64,000 bases of DNA from positions 1-64,000 of the forward strand of contig JBKQMG010000064.1 of NCBI GenBank assembly GCA_052146815.1, written 5' to 3'. The notes beneath the pieces were generated by a model that worked only from the letters and a program-made list of their open reading frames with translations, was not told the DNA's origin and did not search any database. Made by a program: the position numbers and the translations under genes. Below, in pieces: positions 25,472 through 33,919 of the stretch. The stretch is from DATJZH01 sp052146815 (GTDB lineage Bacteria > Actinomycetota > Actinomycetes > Streptosporangiales > Streptosporangiaceae). How positions within the stretch are numbered: position 1 is the first letter of the stretch; the number at the start of each line of letters is the position of its first letter.

Positions 25472-26133
25472 TGCGCGTCGCGATCGCCGGGGCCGGCGCG
25501 GTAGGCCGGTCCATCGCCAAGGAACTGCTCGAGAGCGGCCACGAAGTCCTGCTCATCGACAAGAACCCCAAGTCGATCAAGGTCTACAGCGTGCCGCGGG
25601 CCGAGTGGCTGCTGGCGGACGCCTGCGAGATCGAGGCGCTAGACGACGCCTCGCTTGAGCGCTGCAACGTCGTGATCGCGGCGACCGGGGACGACAAGGT
25701 CAACCTCGTGATGTCCCTGCTGGCCAAGACCGAGTACGGTGTTCCGCGCGTCGTCGCCCGGATTAATCACCCGAACAACGAGTGGCTGTTCAACGAGTCG
25801 TGGGGCGTCGATGTCGCGGTCTCTACCCCGCGGCTGCTCTCGGCACTGGTGGAGGAAGCGGTCAGCGTCGGGGACCTCGTCCGGCTGATGACGTTCCGGC
25901 AGAGCCAGGCCAGCCTGGTCGAGATGACCATGGCCGCGGACGCGCCGCTGACCGGGCGGCGCAACGGCGAGATCGAGTGGCCGGCCGACACCGCGCTGGT
26001 CGCCATCCTGCGGGACGGGCGGGTCATCGTGCCGAACGCCGACGATCCGCTCGAGGCTGGCGACGAGCTGCTGTTCGTCACCAGCGAGGACGTGGAGGAG
26101 GAACTGGGCCAGCTGCTGTCCGGCGGCCGCTGA
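25471..26133 (+). CDS. ceoC: TrkA/KtrA-type potassium uptake regulator, CeoC-like
   Basis: The second RCK protein, 220 residues: MRVAIAGAGAVGRSIAKELL with EVLLIDKNPKSI (RCK-N), and a C-terminal RCK-C domain (ASLVEMTMAADAPLTGRRNG, then LEAGDELLFVTSEDVEEEL). It starts within the stop codon of its partner, so the two are made in equal amounts and probably form a heteromeric ring on a K+ channel. Corresponds to Rv2692 (ceoC) by order. The following gene is convergent after 8 bases; the usual neighbours DUF3159 and OB-fold genes are absent. Confidence 0.9.
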   Translation: MRVAIAGAGAVGRSIAKELLESGHEVLLIDKNPKSIKVYSVPRAEWLLADACEIEALDDASLERCNVVIAATGDDKVNLVMSLLAKTEYGVPRVVARINHPNNEWLFNESWGVDVAVSTPRLLSALVEEAVSVGDLVRLMTFRQSQASLVEMTMAADAPLTGRRNGEIEWPADTALVAILRDGRVIVPNADDPLEAGDELLFVTSEDVEEELGQLLSGGR

Positions 26134-26141
26134 GACGGGCG

Positions 26142-27041
26142 TTACCTGGTCTCGGTGATCTCGGGGCCCCGCTCGAAGGGGTTGGGAATGCCCTGCTGCC
26201 CTTCCTGCGCCAGCTGGGCCTCCAGCGCCTCGCGGGCCTGCTCGGGCAGCTCGATGGCCAGCAGGTCCCGCGGGGGCGCCGGGTGGTCACCGCGGACCAC
26301 CACGACGTCGGCGAAAATCTCCTCCAGCGGGCCGGCCAGGTCGTCGCGCCGCGCGGCAGGCCCGCTGATCACTCCGCGCAGGAACCACCGCGGGCCGTCG
26401 ACGCCGAGGAACCGCACAGGCTGCAGCTGCGGGCGGCGCTGCCCCTCGATGCCGGGGTTGACCCGGGCGCGCAGCTCAGGGCCGAAGCGGCCCGTCGTCT
26501 CCTCGACAACGCCGCCGGATTTGGTGACCTCGTCGGCGATCTCCTGCCGGTCCTCTTCCCAGAGGCCGCTGGTCTTGGGCGCCGCGAAGGCCTGGAGCTG
26601 CAGCCCGCTGTCGTCGCGCACTACCGCGATCCAGATGCCCTGCTCCTCGGCCATGTTGACCTGGATGTCAAAGCCCTCCACGGCGGGAACCAGGAGGCTG
26701 CCGAAATCCATCCGCTCGCTGTCGGGGTAATCACCACCGCCGTCCCAGGGCCCGGCCTCCTGCGCCGCGGCGTGCCGCGGGCCGGCCGCGGCCCGCTGGG
26801 CCCTGGACCACGTGTCCGGGTCGCCCAGGTCTACCCGGCTGTGCCCCGGACCGGCAGCACCCGCGTCGTCCTGATCCTGGTATTCCTCGTCCGCGTACCC
26901 CTTTTCCGGGTCCGCGTCATCAGCCAGGTAGTCCTCGTCGGCCTCGCCGGCGACTGCCTGCGACCCGGCTGCTGACTCATCGGTTCCCGGCTCGCCCGTT
27001 CCCGGTTCGACACTGCCCTTGCGGCGGCCCCGTCGGAACAC
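26142..27041 (-). CDS. DUF3710 family protein
   Basis: A 299-residue protein. The first 100 residues are acidic and low-complexity (DEDYLADDADPEKGYADEEY). The DUF3710 domain follows: ERMDFGSLLVPAVEGFDIQV, then GIWIAVVRDDSGLQLQAFAA, GLWEEDRQEIADEV, VRFLGVDGPRWFLRGVISGP and a Pro-rich end LLAIELPEQARE. Function unknown; widely conserved in actinobacteria next to dut (Rv2696c in M. tuberculosis). The GTG at 27041 is the start, since VFRRGRRKG is the typical N-terminus. It is 31 bases downstream of dut on the same strand, so likely co-transcribed with it. Confidence 0.9.
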   Translation of the reverse strand: MFRRGRRKGSVEPGTGEPGTDESAAGSQAVAGEADEDYLADDADPEKGYADEEYQDQDDAGAAGPGHSRVDLGDPDTWSRAQRAAAGPRHAAAQEAGPWDGGGDYPDSERMDFGSLLVPAVEGFDIQVNMAEEQGIWIAVVRDDSGLQLQAFAAPKTSGLWEEDRQEIADEVTKSGGVVEETTGRFGPELRARVNPGIEGQRRPQLQPVRFLGVDGPRWFLRGVISGPAARRDDLAGPLEEIFADVVVVRGDHPAPPRDLLAIELPEQAREALEAQLAQEGQQGIPNPFERGPEITETR

Positions 27042-27072
27042 CCCGCACGCTCCTCTACTTGCTGCTGAAGTT

Positions 27073-27585
27073 CTACTTGCTGCTGAAGTCTGCCTCGCCA
27101 CCGGCCAGCCCGGCCGTGGCGGAATGCCCTCCGGTTGACCCGAAGCCCCCGGCACCGCGCGCCGAACCCGGCAGCACCTCCACTTCGTGGAACCGGACGT
27201 ACTCCACCCGCTGCACCACGAGCTGGGCGATGCGGTCGCCCCGCTGGAAGCGGACGCCATGACGGGCGTCGGTATTGAGCAGGGTCACCCTGATCTCGCC
27301 ACGGTACCCCGCATCCACGGTGCCCGGCGCATTCACCAGCGTCACGCCGTGCCGGGCGGCGAGCCCGGACCGGGGATGCACGAACGCGGCATACCCGTCG
27401 GGCAGCGCGATCGCGATCCCGGTCGGCACCACCGCTCGCTCCCCCGGTCCCAGGTACACGTCCTGCGCCGCGAACAGATCAGTGCCGGCATCGCCAGAGT
27501 GGGCGCGGGCGGGCACCGGCAGGCCCGGATCCAGCCGCTTGATCAGTACCTCCACCATGCCGGCGTCACTGCTGCCGAGCGGCAT
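27073..27585 (-). CDS. dut: deoxyuridine 5'-triphosphate nucleotidohydrolase (dUTPase)
   Basis: A 170-residue trimeric dUTPase that hydrolyses dUTP to dUMP and keeps uracil out of DNA. All five motifs are present: HSGDAGTDLFAA (1), VHPRSGLAARHG (2), NAPGTVDAGYRGEI (3), RGDRIAQLVV (4) and RGAGGFGSTG (5, with the nucleotide-capping Phe). The C-terminal tail is Gly/Ser rich. The ATG at 27585 has GGAGG 10 bases upstream; an alternative ATG at 27558 (MVEVLIKRLD) would match the shortest homologues but has no SD. Conserved pairing with DUF3710. Confidence 0.95.
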   Translation of the reverse strand: MPLGSSDAGMVEVLIKRLDPGLPVPARAHSGDAGTDLFAAQDVYLGPGERAVVPTGIAIALPDGYAAFVHPRSGLAARHGVTLVNAPGTVDAGYRGEIRVTLLNTDARHGVRFQRGDRIAQLVVQRVEYVRFHEVEVLPGSARGAGGFGSTGGHSATAGLAGGEADFSSK

Positions 27586-27720
27586 CGGACACCATCCTCC
27601 CCAGCGGCTGGCCCACCAGGAGACCTTACCGGCACCTCGCATCAGGCGCGGGGCATCCGCCGCCGCGCCCCTGGCGGGCTAGCGGCCCCTGCCAGGCCCG
27701 TGCCTGCCTGCCAGGCCAGG

Positions 27721-27758
27721 GCCCACCCGCCGGGCCAAGGGCCACCTGCCGGGCTAGC
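27721..27758. repeat. imperfect 19-base direct repeat in a GC-rich gap
   Basis: GCCCACCCGCCGGGCCAAG and GGCCACCTGCCGGGCTAGC lie back to back and match at 14 of 19 positions. A related CTGGCGGGCTAGCGG occurs at about 27671. The surrounding 27643-27753 gap between dut and the AI-2E-type gene contains several GCCAGG/CCTGCC blocks able to form hairpins. The end of the repeat touches the stop of the AI-2E-type gene. Confidence 0.5.
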
Positions 27759-29322
27759 TCCCGCCGGGCGGCCTCGCGGGGGCGCCCGCGTCCGCGTCCG
27801 GCGCCCGGCGCAGATGCGGCCAGGCGTAGAACACCACGGCGGCGGTCGGCACCGCCACGATCGCGCCGGGAATGCCGGCGATGATGCCGCCCACCGCGAG
27901 CACCAGGATGATGGCGAGCGGGTGCAGCCGGACCAGGCGGCCCACCACCAGCGGCTGCAGCAGGTGGCCCTCGATCTGGTTCTCCACCACGAAGACCGCC
28001 AGCAGGATCACCGCGGCGATCCAGCCCTTGGTGGCCAGGGTGATCAGGATGGCGAGCGCGCCCACAACGAGGATCCCGACGAGCGGAATGTAGGCGGCCA
28101 GGAACACCAGGATGATCAGCGGGACCAGGAGCGGGACACCCAGCAGCCAGAGCGCCAGGCCGATGAAGACCGCGTGGATGGCGGCTACCGCCGTTGTGCC
28201 GCGAATGTAGTTCACCAGCGCCTGCCAGGCCGCCGTCCCCGCGTTGCGCGTCCGGCCCCTGGCCTCGGGCGGCATCCCCCCAGTGAGCCAGCCGAAGATC
28301 TTGCTGCCGTCCTTCAGCAGGAAGAAGGTAATAAACAGTATCAGCACCAGCCCGGTGCCCAGCTCGATGAAGTACCGTCCGCCGGTGAGCACCGTGCCCG
28401 CGACCAGGCTTTTGTGCGCGGCCAGGTAAGGGCCGATCTTGTTGATGAACTGCTGGATCCTGGCTCCGTTGAGGTGGAACGGCGGCCCGGCCAGGTAGGC
28501 CCTGATCTCGCTGGCGGTGTGCTTGGTCTCGGCGGACAGCAGCGGGTAGTCGGCGCTCACCCGGTTGGCGGCCAGCGTGCCGAGGCCCGCCAGGACGATG
28601 ACGGCGGCCAGGATGGTGCACCAGGTGGCGGCCAGGGAGGGCATCCCGAGCCGCCGCAGCCGCGAGGTCAGCGGCTGCAGCAGGGCGGTGAGCAGCAGGG
28701 ACGCGATCAGCGGCAGGACAACCAGGCGCAGCGCGTTGGCCGCCTTGAAACCGAGGTAAATCAGCAGCCCGACGAGCAGGATGCGCCAGGACCAGGCGGC
28801 CGCCTGCTGCAGCAGGCGCGGCACCTGCGCGTCCGGTCTGGCCGGCGACCCTGCTCCGGTGCCCGGTGCCGCCGCGGGCTCGCCCGTTAGGGCGGCCGGA
28901 TCAGCGCCAGGCTGCCCGGCCGCGGGATAGGCCACCGTCTGCGCATCAGCTGGCTGGGCGGCAGCGGCAGGCTGAGCAGCGGCGGCCTGCCCGCGCGGCC
29001 ACCTGCCCGCCGCGCTCATCCGCAGCCTGCCCGCCGGGCCGCCGGCCTGAGCCGGGCCGCCGGCCTGGGTCCGCCTGCTGCCGCGGTCCTGATCGCCGCT
29101 GGCCGCGGTCTGCCCGGCCGCGGCGGGCACCACCTCGGCGCGCTGCGCATCATCGTGGCCATCCTGGTGGCCAGGAGCCCGGCAGTCCCGGTCATCTTCC
29201 CCGCCCCCGTCGGCCCGCAGGTCCGCGTTGTCGGTCCCGGCCCCGGCGTTGACCTGCGAAGCCACCTTATGCGGGGCGGCTGCCGGGCCCTGGTTGCCAC
29301 GCCACGTCCATCGGGCAGTCAT
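27754..29322 (-). CDS. AI-2E (PerM/TqsA) family transporter with long disordered N-terminus
   Basis: The first 165 residues are hydrophilic, rich in Ala, Gly, Gln and Pro, with no domain. From residue about 170 the AI-2E family membrane domain follows: two early helices (AWSWRILLVGLLIYLGFKAA, then LRLVVLPLIASLLLTALLQP), the family loop, GLVLILFITFFLLKDGSKIF, and the C-terminal set LLGVPLLVPLIILVFLAAYI, FVVENQIEGHLLQPLVVGR and HPLAIILVLAVGGIIAGIPG. Members export small molecules or Na+/H+; substrate unknown. The ATG at 29322 or 29331 starts the gene 30 bases from the divergent DUF3093 gene. It interrupts the conserved dut-DUF3093 neighbourhood. Confidence 0.8.
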   Translation of the reverse strand: MTARWTWRGNQGPAAAPHKVASQVNAGAGTDNADLRADGGGEDDRDCRAPGHQDGHDDAQRAEVVPAAAGQTAASGDQDRGSRRTQAGGPAQAGGPAGRLRMSAAGRWPRGQAAAAQPAAAAQPADAQTVAYPAAGQPGADPAALTGEPAAAPGTGAGSPARPDAQVPRLLQQAAAWSWRILLVGLLIYLGFKAANALRLVVLPLIASLLLTALLQPLTSRLRRLGMPSLAATWCTILAAVIVLAGLGTLAANRVSADYPLLSAETKHTASEIRAYLAGPPFHLNGARIQQFINKIGPYLAAHKSLVAGTVLTGGRYFIELGTGLVLILFITFFLLKDGSKIFGWLTGGMPPEARGRTRNAGTAAWQALVNYIRGTTAVAAIHAVFIGLALWLLGVPLLVPLIILVFLAAYIPLVGILVVGALAILITLATKGWIAAVILLAVFVVENQIEGHLLQPLVVGRLVRLHPLAIILVLAVGGIIAGIPGAIVAVPTAAVVFYAWPHLRRAPDADAGAPARPPGGS

Positions 29323-29340
29323 GTCCCCCATGTAACCAAC

Positions 29341-29346
29341 TACCGT
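29341..29346 (+). promoter_or_regulatory. -10 element TACCGT for leaderless DUF3093 transcript
   Basis: TACCGT ends 6 bases before the ATG at 29353. No Shine-Dalgarno sequence is present, and only 30 bases separate the two divergent starts. Confidence 0.45.
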
Positions 29347-29352
29347 GGACAC

Positions 29353-29823
29353 ATGCGCAATTACCGTGAACGGCTGCGGGTGCCTGTCGTCTGGTGGTTC
29401 CTCGGAGAGCTGACGGCAGTGACCCTGGCCACGACCTTCTGGGCAGGTTTCAGTGCCTGGGTCGCTTTTGCGGTGTATGTGGTGTTCTGCGGAGGCTGCG
29501 CGGCGGCGCTGCTGCTGTGGAGCCGCACCGCCATCGAGGTGGCCGACGGTCAGCTGCGGGTCGGCCGGGCAGCGCTGCCGCTCAGCGAGGCCGGCGAGGT
29601 CGCGGCGCTGGACGCCAGCCAGGCGCGGGCGATGCGCGGTCCGAACGCGGATCCGGCCGCCTTCCTGATGATCAGGCCCTACCTCAAGACGGCGGTCTAC
29701 GTCGAGGTCAGCGGCCAGCAGGTGCCGTACTGGCTGATCGGCACCCGGCGGCCGGCCGAGCTGGCCGCGGCGATCGAGAGCGCCCGCCCGCCGGCGCGGA
29801 CCGGCGGCGCCGCCGTGGGATGA
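29353..29823 (+). CDS. DUF3093 family membrane protein
   Basis: A 156-residue protein with two N-terminal membrane helices (about residues 12-58: VPVVWWFLGELTAVTLATTF, then FAVYVVFCGGCAAALLLW) and a soluble PH-like domain: RTAIEVADGQLRVGRAALPL, DASQARAMRGPNADPAAFLM, RPYLKTAVYVEV and PYWLIGTRRPAELAAAI. This is the DUF3093 pattern of actinobacteria (Rv2698-like), of unknown function, normally next to dut. The ATG at 29353 begins the conserved RERLRVPVVWW segment. It is followed after 45 bases by a DUF4235 gene. Confidence 0.88.
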   Translation: MRNYRERLRVPVVWWFLGELTAVTLATTFWAGFSAWVAFAVYVVFCGGCAAALLLWSRTAIEVADGQLRVGRAALPLSEAGEVAALDASQARAMRGPNADPAAFLMIRPYLKTAVYVEVSGQQVPYWLIGTRRPAELAAAIESARPPARTGGAAVG

Positions 29824-29868
29824 TGCGGACGGGCAACAGACCAGATCGGTCGACAGAGAGGAACTCCG

Positions 29869-30141
29869 ATGGCAGGCAAGCGCGGTGACATCAGCTCCCG
29901 GCTGGTACCCGGCCTGGCGGGCGCGGCCGCGGCCTTCGCCGCGCGCAAGGCCATCTTCATGGCCTGGAAGCAGGTCACCGGCAAGGAGCCGCCCGCGCAC
30001 CCCGAAGACCGCCAGGTGGCGTTCGGCGAGGCCATCGTGTGGGCCCTGGTGGTCGGCGCTGTCGTGCACACGGCCAGGGTGCTGGCCGCGCGTGCGACGA
30101 CCCGGCCTGAGCCGTCCGAGCTCGACTTGTCCGCCAAGTAG
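29869..30141 (+). CDS. DUF4235 family small membrane protein
   Basis: A 90-residue protein. RLVPGLAGAAAAFAARKAIF, then MAWKQVTGKEPPAHPEDRQV and FGEAIVWALVVGAVVHTARV, represent the DUF4235 pattern: two hydrophobic segments flanking a Trp-Lys-x-x-Thr-Gly-x-x-Pro-Pro loop. Function unknown; common in actinobacteria. GAGAGGAACTCCG precedes the ATG. Probably transcribed with DUF3093. Confidence 0.88.
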   Translation: MAGKRGDISSRLVPGLAGAAAAFAARKAIFMAWKQVTGKEPPAHPEDRQVAFGEAIVWALVVGAVVHTARVLAARATTRPEPSELDLSAK

Positions 30142-30164
30142 CGGCTGACCCGGCCCCGGCTGAC

Positions 30165-30170
30165 TAGTCT
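30165..30170 (+). promoter_or_regulatory. -10 element TAGTCT for leaderless methyltransferase transcript
   Basis: TAGTCT is separated by 6 bases from the GTG at 30177, and no ribosome binding site is seen. Confidence 0.45.
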
Positions 30171-30176
30171 TATCGG

Positions 30177-30938
30177 GTGCACGCCAAGGACCGCTCCCGG
30201 CTCTCATTCAAGATTCTCTACGCCCTCCGGCATCCCGACCGGATCTCCGGATACACCCGGCGGCGCGGCCGGGATGCCCTGCTCAGGCTGCAGGCGCGCG
30301 ACCACATCAGCTACTACCGGGCCGTGATGCGCTCGGATGCTGCCCGCAGTAAGGAAGCAGCCGTAGGCAGCAGGACGCGCGAGTCGTGGCTTCAGATCGG
30401 GCAGATGCAGTTCGACTACCTGATGGGCCACGGCCTCAAGCCGGACATGCAGATGCTGGAGATCGGCTGCGGCAACCTGCGGGCGGGGCGGCTGTTCATC
30501 GGCTACCTCGACCCCGGCCACTATTACGGGATCGACATCTCCCCCGACATCCTGCTGGCGGCCGGTGACACCGTGGCCGAATTCGGGCTCCAGGACAAGC
30601 TGCCGTACCTGACGGCGGTGCGGGACATGGGCCTGTCCTTCCTGCCCGACGGCTACTTCGACATCGTGCACGCGCACAGCGTCTTCTCCCATTCCCCGAT
30701 CGAGGTCATCGACGAGTGCCTCGCGCACGTCGGCAGGGTGATGGCACCCGACGGCTTCTTCGACTTCACCTTCGACCGGACCGACGGCGACGAGCACCAG
30801 GTCCTGCACGAGGACTTCTATTACCGGACGGAGACCCTGATCGCGCTCGCCGCCAGGCACGGTCTCGCGGCCCGCTACATGGACGACTGGGACGCGACCG
30901 GGCACGCGCAGTCGAAGATCCGCGTCTCCCACAGCTAG
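30177..30938 (+). CDS. class I SAM-dependent methyltransferase
   Basis: A 253-residue protein. Residues 1-80 are basic and helical. The Rossmann core starts with MQMLEIGCGNLRAGRLFIGY (motif I) and GHYYGIDISPDILLAAGDTV (motif II, acidic ribose ligand), and continues with PDGYFDIVHAHSVFSHSPIE and VMAPDGFFDFTFDR. This resembles Methyltransf_25/11 proteins acting on small molecules or sugars. Acceptor unknown. GTG start at 30177 is supported by the -10 element 6 bases upstream; no alternative start is close. It stands alone between DUF4235 and the glycogen genes. Confidence 0.82.
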   Translation: MHAKDRSRLSFKILYALRHPDRISGYTRRRGRDALLRLQARDHISYYRAVMRSDAARSKEAAVGSRTRESWLQIGQMQFDYLMGHGLKPDMQMLEIGCGNLRAGRLFIGYLDPGHYYGIDISPDILLAAGDTVAEFGLQDKLPYLTAVRDMGLSFLPDGYFDIVHAHSVFSHSPIEVIDECLAHVGRVMAPDGFFDFTFDRTDGDEHQVLHEDFYYRTETLIALAARHGLAARYMDDWDATGHAQSKIRVSHS

Positions 30939-31191
30939 CCCGCGGGGCTTCCGCTGCCCGCGGGCCGCCTCGGGTGCGCCGACGCCGGCGAACGGCGCGC
31001 CCGGCCGGCAAATTCGGCTGCTGGATGCCTGACAGTCCTACATTTGGGCATCTAGGCGGACGACACTGTTTGTTGCACCCGAATCCCCCGGCGGGGCATG
31101 CCCGGAAAGGTCGGCTGACGGGCGACGGCAGCGCTCGCCGGGAGCCCGGGAGCGCGGAAGCTGCCGTAGGCCGAGCGCCAGGAGGTGGAGA

Positions 31192-32430
31192 ATGGCTGGA
31201 CAGCGGATCTTGGGCATCGTTCTCGCGGGCGGTGCGGGCAAGCGCCTGGCCCCGCTGACCGCTGACCGGGCGAAACCGGCTGTGCCATTCGGCGGCCTCT
31301 ACCGGCTGGTGGACTTCGCGCTGTCCAACCTGGTCAACGCCGGGTGCCGGCGCATCTGCGTCCTGACCCAGTACAAGAGCCACAGCCTGGACCGGCATAT
31401 CACCACAACCTGGCGGCTGAGTGCCCTGCTGGGCAATTACGTCACGCCCGTCCCCGCTCAGCAGCGGCGCGGCCCGCACTGGTACACCGGCTCGGCCGAT
31501 GCGATCTACCAGTCGCTGAACCTCATCTACGACGACCGGCCCGACATCGTCGTGGTCTTCGGCGCCGATCACGTGTACCGGATGGACCCGATGCAGATTA
31601 TCGACCAGCATCTGGCCTGGGGCGCTGGGGTCACGGTCGCGGCGATCCCCGTCGCGCGGATGGACGCGACCGAGTTCGGCGTCATCCAGACGGCGCCGGA
31701 CGGCCACAGCATTGAGGCATTCCTGGAAAAGCCCGCCGACCCTCCTGGCCGGCCCGGCCATCCCCACGAGGCCTTTGCGTCGATGGGGAACTACGTATTC
31801 GACAGCGATGTGCTGGTCGAGGCCCTGAAAAAGGACGCGGCCGACGATGGCAGCCGCCATGACATGGGCGGCGACATCCTCCCGATGATGGTCCGCGAGC
31901 GTTCGGCGCACGTCTATGACTTCCTGCAGAACAAGGTCCCCGGCACCGAGCCCCGCGATCTGGGCTACTGGCGGGACGTGGGAACGCTCGACTCGTACTT
32001 CGACGCGCACATGGACCTGTGCGCGGTGCATCCGGTGTTCAATCTCTACAACGACCGGTGGCCGATCCTCACCCAGGTGCCCTCCCAGCCCCCGGCCAAG
32101 TTCGTGCACGACGACGGCGACCGGGTCGGGCGGGCGATCAACAGCGTGGTCAGCAACGGAGTCATCGTCTCCGGCGGCCTGGTGCGCAACGCGGTCCTGT
32201 CGCCGGGAGCGCGGGTGGACAGCTGGTCGCGGGTGGAGCGGGCCGTCATCCTGCACAACAGCCGGGTCAGCCGGCACGCCGTCGTCCAGGACGCCATCCT
32301 CGACAAGAACGTCGTCGTCCCGGAGGGCGCCACGGTCGGGGTCGACAAGGACCATGACCGGGCGCGCGGTTTCGTCGTGTCCGCCGGCGGCATCACCGTC
32401 GTCGGCAAGGGCCAGGTGGTGACGCCGTGA
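31192..32430 (+). CDS. glgC: glucose-1-phosphate adenylyltransferase
   Basis: A 412-residue enzyme making ADP-glucose from glucose 1-phosphate and ATP. The N-terminal nucleotidyltransferase signature is VLAGGAGKRLAPLTADRAKP with AVPFGGLYRLVDFALSN. HWYTGSADAIYQSLNLI, VVVFGADHVYRMDPMQIIDQ and FLEKPADPPG bind substrate, and LGYWRDVGTLDSYFDAHMDL ends the catalytic domain. The C-terminal left-handed beta-helix spans residues about 300-405. GGAGGTGGAG lies 2 bases before the ATG. The stop overlaps the next start as GTGA, so it is coupled to the maltosyl-phosphate synthase. The 250-base upstream gap contains an AT-richer stretch near 31035-31075, a likely promoter region. Confidence 0.95.
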   Translation: MAGQRILGIVLAGGAGKRLAPLTADRAKPAVPFGGLYRLVDFALSNLVNAGCRRICVLTQYKSHSLDRHITTTWRLSALLGNYVTPVPAQQRRGPHWYTGSADAIYQSLNLIYDDRPDIVVVFGADHVYRMDPMQIIDQHLAWGAGVTVAAIPVARMDATEFGVIQTAPDGHSIEAFLEKPADPPGRPGHPHEAFASMGNYVFDSDVLVEALKKDAADDGSRHDMGGDILPMMVRERSAHVYDFLQNKVPGTEPRDLGYWRDVGTLDSYFDAHMDLCAVHPVFNLYNDRWPILTQVPSQPPAKFVHDDGDRVGRAINSVVSNGVIVSGGLVRNAVLSPGARVDSWSRVERAVILHNSRVSRHAVVQDAILDKNVVVPEGATVGVDKDHDRARGFVVSAGGITVVGKGQVVTP

Positions 32431-33605
32431 CCACTGTCGGCCCGGGTGCCGTGCGCCCGCTGCGGGTCGCGCTGCTGACCAGGGAGTATCCGCCCGAGGT
32501 CTACGGCGGAGCGGGCGTGCACGTGGAGTACCTGGCCCGCGAGCTCGCCAGCCTGGTCGACCTCACCGTGCACTGCCAGGGAGCCGACCGGGACGGCGCC
32601 GTGGCGCACCGGCCGTGGGACCAGCTCGCGGGCGCGAACGGCGCCCTGCAGACGATCTCGACGGACCTGTCCATGACCGCCGCGGCCGGCGGCGCCGATG
32701 TCGTGCACTCGCACACCTGGTACGCCAACCTGGCCGGGCACCTCGCGTCGCTGCTCTACGGCGTCCCGCACGTCATGACCGCGCACTCGCTGGAGCCGCT
32801 GCGGCCGTGGAAGGCCGAGCAGCTCGGCGGCGGCTACGCGCTGTCATCCTGGTGCGAGCGGGTCGCCGCCGAGTCCGCCGCGGCGATCATCGCCGTCTCG
32901 GACGGGATGCGGGCCGACGTGCTGGCCACCTACCCGGCCGTGGACCCCGAGCGGGTCCGGGTCATCCGCAACGGCATCGACACCGTCGAGTACCAGCCAG
33001 ATCCGGGGACCGGCATGCTCGAGCCGTACGGCATCGACCCCGGCCGGCCGTCGGCGGTGTTCATCGGCCGCGTCACCCGGCAGAAAGGGCTGCCCGTGCT
33101 GCTGCGGGCAGCGCGGCAGCTGGAGCCCGGCGTGCAGCTGGTCATCTGCGCCGGGCAGGCCGATACGCCGGAGCTCGAGGCGGAGGTCAGCCAGCTCGCG
33201 GCGGAGCTGCGGGCCGCCCGGTCCGGGGTGATCTGGATCAGCGGGATGCTGGCCAAGCCCGAGGTGATCCAGATCCTGAGCCACGCGACCGTCTTCGCGT
33301 GCCCCTCGCTGTACGAGCCGCTCGGGATCGTGAACCTCGAGGCGATGGCCTGCGGCACGGCAGTGGTCGGCTCGCGGACGGGCGGCATCCCGGAGGTAGT
33401 GGCCGAGGGCGAGACCGGCCTGCTCGCCGCGCCCGGCGACCCGGACGCCCTGGCCCGGGCTATCAACGCCCTGGTCACCGACCGGCAGCGGGCGGCCAGG
33501 ATGGGCAAGCTCGGACGCGAGCGGGCCGCCGCTGAGTTCAGCTGGCCCGCGATCGCCCGGCAGACGGCTGAGCTGTACGCGGAACTGGCCGGCCGCCTGC
33601 CGTAG
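32427..33605 (+). CDS. glgM: GT4 glycogen/maltose-1-phosphate synthase (GlgM type)
   Basis: A 392-residue GT-B enzyme of family GT4. MLTREYPPEVYGGAGVHVEY-like N-terminus (LLTREYPPEVYGGAGVHVEY), VVHSHTWYANLAGHLASLLY, VMTAHSLEPLRPWKAEQLGG, and the donor-site EX7E region CPSLYEPLGIVNLEAMACGT are nearly identical to what I know of Rv1212c of M. tuberculosis. That enzyme condenses ADP-glucose with glucose 1-phosphate to maltose 1-phosphate for the GlgE route and can elongate glucan. The GTG start overlaps glgC, which supplies the ADP-glucose. In mycobacteria the two genes are divergent; here they form an operon. Confidence 0.92.
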   Translation: MTTVGPGAVRPLRVALLTREYPPEVYGGAGVHVEYLARELASLVDLTVHCQGADRDGAVAHRPWDQLAGANGALQTISTDLSMTAAAGGADVVHSHTWYANLAGHLASLLYGVPHVMTAHSLEPLRPWKAEQLGGGYALSSWCERVAAESAAAIIAVSDGMRADVLATYPAVDPERVRVIRNGIDTVEYQPDPGTGMLEPYGIDPGRPSAVFIGRVTRQKGLPVLLRAARQLEPGVQLVICAGQADTPELEAEVSQLAAELRAARSGVIWISGMLAKPEVIQILSHATVFACPSLYEPLGIVNLEAMACGTAVVGSRTGGIPEVVAEGETGLLAAPGDPDALARAINALVTDRQRAARMGKLGRERAAAEFSWPAIARQTAELYAELAGRLP

Positions 33606-33612
33606 GCTCGCG

Positions 33613-33789
33613 GCGCACCGGCTGCGGGCAGCGTTCGCCGAAGGCAGGCTGGACGACGAGGGGTTCGACCAGCGGATGCGGGCGGCCCTCACGGCGCGGA
33701 CCGCCGCGGACCTGGACCGGCCTGCCCGCGTCAGAGGCATCGCCTACAAGGGCACTATCGAGGCCAGCACCCGGCCGCCGTCCGCCTAG
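33613..33789 (+). pseudogene. DUF1707 domain relic
   Basis: Directly after glgM one frame reads HRLRAAFAEGRLDDEGFDQR, then MRAALTARTAADLDR. This matches the DUF1707 core (LrxAfaeGRLxxeEfdeRl.aAl.ArT..dL), as seen intact at 56915. The first strand of the domain (RxSDadRe) is missing, there is no start codon, and the tail after DLDR is unrelated. It is a truncated relic. The remainder of the 33606-33919 gap shows no gene. Confidence 0.6.
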
Positions 33790-33919
33790 CGGGGCCCCGC
33801 AGCGCGCCGCCCCCGGACACCGCCGCAGCGCACCGCCGCAAATGGGACGGGCGGCGCCGGCCGACAGGGCAGCGGAGCGCGCCAGGCCGCCGGCGCTGCT
33901 CTGGCCCTCGGCGGCTGGG

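Noticed and set aside
27187..28890. A 567-codon plus-strand open frame
   Set aside because: Antisense to dut and the AI-2E-type gene, whose membrane helices and motifs are clear on the minus strand.
30766..32355. A 529-codon minus-strand open frame
   Set aside because: Antisense to glgC and part of the methyltransferase; both sense proteins are complete and recognisable.
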